NCBI GenBank assembly: GCA_027484655.1
Contig: JAIXSM010000059.1
Coordinates: 1 to 54,363 of the forward strand
DNA: 54,363 nt
Reading direction: 5' to 3'
DNA from: Hyphomicrobiales bacterium
GTDB lineage: Bacteria > Pseudomonadota > Alphaproteobacteria > Rhizobiales > Beijerinckiaceae
Made by a program: the position numbers and the translations under genes. Under the pieces are notes generated by a model. That model made no database searches and had not been told where the DNA came from. It saw only the letters and a list, made by a program, of their open reading frames with translations. Below, one piece after another: positions 49,982 through 54,363 of the stretch (the stretch's first letter is position 1; each line of letters begins with the position of its first letter).

Positions 49982-50616
49982 CAGGCGCCCGATCCCTCTT
50001 GCGGCGTCATAAACGCCAGCATCTCCGCGGCGCCGCCCGATGCGGCAAGCCCCGCAGCCACTCCCTCACGGTCCGCCGCGGACCGGTTCTGGGACAGTTT
50101 GAACTTGCCGCGAAGGTCGCAAATCATAATCTCGATTCCGACCACAGCGGCCATTTGCGACTCCATGAACGCCGACGGAGCGTCATCCACGGACCACGCG
50201 GGAGACACCCCCCGCTCACGCGCATCCGTCAGCGCCCGCGCCTGCGCGGCAATCCAGTCCCGATCATCCCGAACGGTCAGCCGCCCCCGCGCTTGCGCCA
50301 TCACGTAATTCCACGTGGGAACCACGCGGCCGGTCTCCGCTTTCGATGGATACCAGCCCGGCGACACATAGTGATCCGGCCCCTGGAAAACCACCAGCGC
50401 CTCCGCTCCGTCGGCCGTGCGCCACAATGGATTGGCGCGCGCGACATGGGCGCGCAAGCGACCGAAGGCGCCCTCCTCCGTGTCCAGCACGAACGGCATA
50501 GGGTCAGCGGTGAGGACGCCCTCCCGGGAGAGGATCAGAAGCCCCAACGTGCGCCGGCCAATAAAGGCCTGCAAAGCGGGAACATCCTCGACCCGGAAGT
50601 GAAGCGGCTCGTACAT
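49981..50616 (-). CDS. PaiB-family FMN-binding protein
   Basis: A 211-residue PaiB family member: [63 protein letters not shown] and [17 protein letters not shown]. In Bacillus PaiB is a negative regulator of sporulation and protease genes; the fold binds FMN. Here it may simply be a flavin-dependent enzyme. It overlaps smpB and starts 53 bases after dapA, so all four genes to cobV probably form one leftward unit. Confidence 0.9.
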   Translation of the reverse strand: MYEPLHFRVEDVPALQAFIGRRTLGLLILSREGVLTADPMPFVLDTEEGAFGRLRAHVARANPLWRTADGAEALVVFQGPDHYVSPGWYPSKAETGRVVPTWNYVMAQARGRLTVRDDRDWIAAQARALTDARERGVSPAWSVDDAPSAFMESQMAAVVGIEIMICDLRGKFKLSQNRSAADREGVAAGLAASGGAAEMLAFMTPQEGSGA

Positions 50617-50669
50617 CGGTCTCGCCTTCGGAAACTCCGCGTGGCCGCCCGGCGACGGACCGTTGCGGC

Positions 50670-51557
50670 TCAGACCAAACCTGCGAAGGCCATGGCCTCA
50701 CGCAGCTTCGCCTTGTTGGCGTCCACCATGGGAACCAGCGGCAGGCGCACGTCTTCAGAGACGATACCGAGTTGCGAGAGGCCGTACTTGGCGCCGGTGA
50801 CGCCCGCCTCAAGGAAGGTCGCAAGGTGCAAGGGCGTCAGCCGGTCCTGGATCTCCAGCGCCCGGGCGGGTTCGCCCGCATCCCATGCGTTCTGAAGCTG
50901 CGCGCACAGGGCCGGCGCAATGTTTGAGACCACCGAGATGCAGCCGTGGGCGCCGGCCGCAAAGGTCGACAGTGCGGTGATGTCGTCGCCCGAAAGCTGG
51001 ATGAAGTCCGGCCCCATCGCCGCGCGCTGCATGGAGATGCGCCCGACGTTGCCGGTCGCGTCCTTCACGCCCGCGATGTTCTTAAGCTCGAACAACCGCT
51101 TCATCGTGTCGACCGACATGTCGATCACCGAACGCGGCGGGATGTTGTACATGATGATCGGGATGCCGATCGCGTCGTTGATCGCCTTGAAGTGGCGATA
51201 CATTCCTTCCTGATTGGGCTTGTTGTAGTACGGCGTGACGATGAGCACCGCGTCGGCGCCGGCCTTTTCGGCATGGCGCGCGAAGTCCACCGCCTCAAGC
51301 GTGTTGTTGGACCCCGCCCCGGCGATGACCGGAACGCGGCCGCGCGCTTCAGCCACGCACATTTCCACGACCCGCTTGTGCTCGTCGTGGGACAAGGTCG
51401 GAGATTCGCCCGTGGTTCCAACCGGCACAAGGCCATGGATGCCCTGCTCGATCTGCCAGTTCACAAGCTTGCGGAAGGCGGATTCGTCCACGGCGCCATC
51501 GCGAAACGGCGTCACCAGCGCGGTCATCCAACCCTTCAGAACCCGTCCCGCCGCCAT
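50670..51557 (-). CDS. dapA: 4-hydroxy-tetrahydrodipicolinate synthase
   Basis: A 295-residue TIM-barrel aldolase. [15 protein letters not shown] start ([15 protein letters not shown]), the tyrosine in [12 protein letters not shown], and the Schiff-base lysine in [13 protein letters not shown]. It condenses pyruvate with aspartate semialdehyde for lysine and diaminopimelate synthesis. AAGGGTGAAGCG precedes the ATG. It is divergent from the Slt70-like gene over 299 bases. Confidence 0.95.
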   Translation of the reverse strand: MAAGRVLKGWMTALVTPFRDGAVDESAFRKLVNWQIEQGIHGLVPVGTTGESPTLSHDEHKRVVEMCVAEARGRVPVIAGAGSNNTLEAVDFARHAEKAGADAVLIVTPYYNKPNQEGMYRHFKAINDAIGIPIIMYNIPPRSVIDMSVDTMKRLFELKNIAGVKDATGNVGRISMQRAAMGPDFIQLSGDDITALSTFAAGAHGCISVVSNIAPALCAQLQNAWDAGEPARALEIQDRLTPLHLATFLEAGVTGAKYGLSQLGIVSEDVRLPLVPMVDANKAKLREAMAFAGLV

Positions 51558-51856
51558 CGCTTCACCCTTTGCGTGCTTTTCGCCCGGCTGCGGCGCGAGC
51601 CCACCGCCGGAAATGTCGCGCGGGAACGCCGCATGCTCGCCGCATTTTTGCGTTCCCTAGAAGGTGCGAGTGATAGCCGCTGGCGCAGCTTGTGGAAAGG
51701 GGCCAGCGCGCGATCCTCCCACAGACGGACGACGGGGCGCAAAATCCGTCGCGCGGGGCTGCATTCTGAAACCGCCGGCGCGCCGCGTCGTGGTTAGCGA
51801 AGCATTAATGGTCGGATGCGCACGTAGGGCGCTCGACCCGATCCGAGGGCTCCGCC
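51558..51856. other. Divergent intergenic region dapA / slt (299 bp)
   Basis: No gene is seen. An inverted repeat GGGAACGC (51622-51629) / GCGTTCCC (51650-51657), 20 bases apart, may be an operator or hairpin for dapA. The GGAAC and CGTT here are 23 bases apart, too far for an EcfG promoter. Confidence 0.5.
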
Positions 51857-54046
51857 TTGCGCTCCACCCGCGTCCGCATGCTTCTGGCAGCCAGCGCCCT
51901 CACCCTCGCCGTGGGTGCGCCCATGTTCGGCGCGTGGCGCGCCGGCTGGCTGCCTGCAACCGCAACCGAGCCGCACGCCGCCGGCCCGGTTTCAGCGCCA
52001 GCGGACGCAGACGCGGGCGGCGCGGTGACGGTCGCAAAAGGCGGACAGGCGAGCGCGGACGCACGCGCGGCAGCCCCTCCGCCCGCCCCTGCGAGCCTCG
52101 CGCCGGCATATCCCATCGCCGCCATCGACGAGCCGCTCCCCCAACGCGCCGACGCCGCCGCCCTGCGGCAGGCGATCGAGGCGTACCGGAAAGGCGATGT
52201 GACGGAGGGCGACACCGCAGCCGCCAACGCGTTCGACCCCCTCGGCGTCACAACGCTGGAATGGGCCGCCCTGCGCCTGCAGCCGCGCGCCGCCGGACAC
52301 CAGAGATTGGGCGCGTTCATCGACGCGAACCCGGACTGGCCCGCGGGCGGGTTCCTGCAATCCCGCCTTGAGGACGCGCTCTACACCTCGCGCGCGCCCC
52401 ATGACGTGGTGCGCGCCCGCTTCGCGCAGCGCGAGCCTGCAACCCCCACGGGACGCATGGCGCTGGCCCGCGCGCTCGAAGCCGCGGGAGACGTGAAGGC
52501 CGCGGCGGCGCTGATGCGCAAGACCTGGCGCGAGGAAGATTTCGGAACCTGGGCGGAAACCGCGATCCGCAAGGAGTTTGGCGGGACGTTGACGGTGGAG
52601 GACCACCGGTTCAGGTCCGCCCGCCTCTTTCACAAGGGCCAGCACGCGGCCTCCCTGCGGGCTGCTGCGCTGGTGAGCAATGACTACGAGGCGCTGGCCA
52701 AGGCGCGCAGCGCCGTCGCGCAGGACGCCGCGTCCGAGAAGCTCATGGCCGCCGTTCCGCCGACCATGCGGAACGACCCCACGTTTTCGTTCGCGCGCGT
52801 CCAGATCCTGCGCCGTGCGGGCAAGCTGACGGAAGCCGCAGAAATCCTGACGCAGATGCGCAACGCCCCCGATCTGGTCGATCCGGGCGCGTGGTGGGAC
52901 GAGCGCAAGATGATCGCGCGCCGCCTGCTGGACGCAGGCCAGATCATGCTCGCCTACGCGGTCGCAGCGCACCATGCAGCGGTTTCAAGCGAGGATCGCA
53001 TCGACGCGGAGTTCCACGCGGGGTGGATCGCCCTGCGCTTCGCAGGCGACGCGCCCATGAGCGCGCAACACTTCGCCCAGGCTCACACCTTCGCGCGAAC
53101 GCCGATCTCGCTGGCGCGCACGACCTACTGGCAAGGCCGCGCGGCGGAAGCGCAGGGCCGCCACGATCAGGCCGCTGATTTCTACAAACGCGCATCGGAG
53201 CATTCGAGCGCCTATTACGGGCAGCTCGCGCGCGCACGCCTCGGATTGCATGGGCAGCCCGTGCGCAAGGCCCGCAAGCTGGCGCGCGGCGATGAACGCA
53301 GCGCGCCTGTGCGCGCCGTGGAAGTGTTTGAATCCATCGGTGAACGCGATCTGTCGTTCCGCCTGACGATGGATCTCGCGCGGGCCCTCGATGACGAGGC
53401 GCAGATCGCGGCGCTCGCCCAGATCCACGCCCGGGCGGGGAACGCCCGCGCGGCTCTGATGGTCGGCAAGCTCGCGTCCCAACGCGGCATCAGCATTGAT
53501 GACGCAGCTTTTCCGATTTTCGGCGTGCCGAACTTTGACCCGTTGCCAGGCGCTGCGGACCAGCCGATCGTGTACGCCATCGCCCGGCAGGAAAGCTCGT
53601 TTCAGCCCGACGCCGTGTCTCACGCGGGCGCCAAGGGTCTGATGCAGATGCTGACATCAACGGCGCGCGTGACCGCGCGGCGCGCCGGCGTCCCCTTCGA
53701 TGAACGCCGCCTGCTCACGGACCCGGCCTTCAACGCGCAACTCGGTTCGGCGCATCTTGGCGAACTCCTGGGCGACTACGGCAACTCGATGATCCTGACG
53801 TTCGCCGCCTACAACGCTGGCGGACCTCGGGTTCGCCAGTGGATTCAGGCGTATGGCGATCCGCGCCATCCGCATGTGGATCCCATCGACTGGGTTGAGC
53901 GCATACCGTTCACCGAGACCCGTAACTACGTCCAGCGGGTCGCTGAAAACCTCACGATGTACCGGGCCCGTTTCGGCGCGCCGGACGCCCCGGCCCTCGC
54001 CGCACGAGACCTGCGGGCGCAGGAGGCTCGCCTTGCCCTGAGGTGA
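51857..54046 (+). CDS. Soluble lytic murein transglycosylase (Slt70-like)
   Basis: A 729-residue enzyme. N-terminal signal (MLLAASALTLAVGAPMFGAWRAG), then a long superhelical alpha-domain (about 90-560) of Slt70 type. The catalytic SLT domain is at the C-terminus: YAIARQESSFQPDAVSHAGAKGLMQML with catalytic Glu in RQESSF, AQLGSAHLGELLGDYGNSMILTFAAYNAGG (parts) and VERIPFTETRNYVQRV. It cuts peptidoglycan glycan strands. The TTG at 51857 has GAGGG seven bases upstream; the ATG at 51878 has no ribosome site. This gene order next to dapA is frequent in alphaproteobacteria. GC-rich intergenic repeats follow. Confidence 0.95.
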   Translation: MRSTRVRMLLAASALTLAVGAPMFGAWRAGWLPATATEPHAAGPVSAPADADAGGAVTVAKGGQASADARAAAPPPAPASLAPAYPIAAIDEPLPQRADAAALRQAIEAYRKGDVTEGDTAAANAFDPLGVTTLEWAALRLQPRAAGHQRLGAFIDANPDWPAGGFLQSRLEDALYTSRAPHDVVRARFAQREPATPTGRMALARALEAAGDVKAAAALMRKTWREEDFGTWAETAIRKEFGGTLTVEDHRFRSARLFHKGQHAASLRAAALVSNDYEALAKARSAVAQDAASEKLMAAVPPTMRNDPTFSFARVQILRRAGKLTEAAEILTQMRNAPDLVDPGAWWDERKMIARRLLDAGQIMLAYAVAAHHAAVSSEDRIDAEFHAGWIALRFAGDAPMSAQHFAQAHTFARTPISLARTTYWQGRAAEAQGRHDQAADFYKRASEHSSAYYGQLARARLGLHGQPVRKARKLARGDERSAPVRAVEVFESIGERDLSFRLTMDLARALDDEAQIAALAQIHARAGNARAALMVGKLASQRGISIDDAAFPIFGVPNFDPLPGAADQPIVYAIARQESSFQPDAVSHAGAKGLMQMLTSTARVTARRAGVPFDERRLLTDPAFNAQLGSAHLGELLGDYGNSMILTFAAYNAGGPRVRQWIQAYGDPRHPHVDPIDWVERIPFTETRNYVQRVAENLTMYRARFGAPDAPALAARDLRAQEARLALR

Positions 54047-54363
54047 TGGACCACGCCCGGTCCAACGAACCGCCGGGATGATGGAGAGGCGCCCGTCCTG
54101 CCACAGCGTCATGCCGACGAAGGTCGGCATCCACGGCAGGCAAACGCTGCGGCCCTGCGGCCTATCGTGGATTCCGGCCGTCGCCGGAATGACGGCAAGG
54201 TGGGCGCCTAACTGGACCGCGCGCCACCTCCCCGGACGCCGAAGACGATCCGGGGCCTCGCGCGCTCTCCACCTGCGGGCGAGGACGCCCGCGGTCCATG
54301 TTTCCGCAGCGTCATGCCGACGAAGGCAACAAGCGCCCCTTGCATCCACGATAGGCAAACGCT
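54047..54363. repeat. Cluster of intergenic palindromic repeats (317 bp, no gene)
   Basis: The core CAGCGTCATGCCGACGAAGG occurs at about 54105 and again at about 54308, each followed by a CGTCGGCAT- or GCATCCACG-like segment and AGGCAAACGCT. An inverted copy of the related GATTCCGGCCGTCGCCGGAA type lies at about 54170. The CCCCGGA...TCCGGGG family (copy 2) is at 54230-54255, and GCGGGCGAGGACGCCCGC at about 54276, which also occurs near 33479 in variant form. The translated MPTFVGMT-like string is an artefact of these repeats. Confidence 0.75.

Noticed and set aside
51622-51657. EcfG promoter upstream of the Slt70-like gene
   Set aside because: GGAAC and CGTT are 23 bases apart instead of 16-17. 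It is better read as an inverted repeat.
53657-54358. Minus-strand frame with PWMPTFVGMT at the right edge
   Set aside because: This peptide is the usual false translation of the intergenic palindromic repeat, and the rest overlaps the Slt70-like gene.

Overview
The window is high-GC DNA (about two thirds G+C) from an alphaproteobacterium, most likely of the Rhizobiales/Hyphomicrobiales. The basis is an NDUFS4-like complex I accessory protein, a GGAAC-N17-CGTT promoter of the EcfG general-stress type, KGG-repeat stress proteins, the smpB-dapA-slt neighbourhood, GTG/TTG starts and palindromic intergenic repeats typical of that group. I cannot name a genus. No phage, transposase, integrase or CRISPR array is visible.

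Region 1 (1-19003) is an exopolysaccharide locus. From the left edge it holds a GT2 glycosyltransferase fused in one frame to a polyprenyl-phosphate sugar transferase (runs off the window), five further glycosyltransferases, a flippase (Wzx), a polymerase/ligase (Wzy), a hexapeptide acyltransferase, a glycosidase-like secreted protein, a chain-length protein (Wzz/GumC type) and a separate ATPase resembling a tyrosine autokinase but with a broken Walker A lysine. Regulators lie inside the operons: a STAS anti-anti-sigma-like protein, a HATPase-receiver-SpoIIE phosphatase, and an NtrC-type sigma-54 activator. Two divergent intergenic regions and one internal gap carry sequences matching the sigma-54 -24/-12 promoter (TGGC..N..TTGC, GG-N10-GC spacing), five in all, and a 15-bp palindrome-like motif close to TTTGCAAAATGCGAA recurs around them. 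I read this as a sigma-54-controlled polysaccharide regulon with its own partner-switch module; this is the most interesting system here.

Region 2 (19004-31863) holds a KGG stress protein, a small lytic transglycosylase, a periplasmic molybdenum hydroxylase (2Fe-2S subunit, Mo subunit, tri-haem cytochrome c), a coiled-coil protein, tRNA-Arg(UCU) beside a palindromic repeat, the NDUFS4-like protein, a large RTX metalloprotease with a Calx-beta domain, a cupin, a repeat-containing secreted protein, a single-domain response regulator, a GlcG/HbpS-like protein, an alpha/beta hydrolase and a second KGG protein with an EcfG-like promoter.

Region 3 (31881-43520) holds two radical SAM proteins of unknown substrate, an extradiol-dioxygenase-like VOC protein and a fumarylacetoacetase-family enzyme facing each other over a terminator, rimO, a quinone oxidoreductase, and a cyanate uptake and hydrolysis operon (cynA-cynB-cynD-cynS by content) behind a very good sigma-54 promoter, implying nitrogen control.

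Region 4 (43606-54363) is mostly core: cobT, a cysteine-rich secreted protein, tatA-tatB-tatC, a TauE/SafE permease, a membrane retropepsin-like protease, the overlapping cobV-smpB-paiB group with dapA, and an Slt70-type lytic transglycosylase, ending in a cluster of intergenic repeats. The Tat system has clients in the same window: the Mo hydroxylase subunit and the cyanate-binding protein both have twin-arginine leaders.
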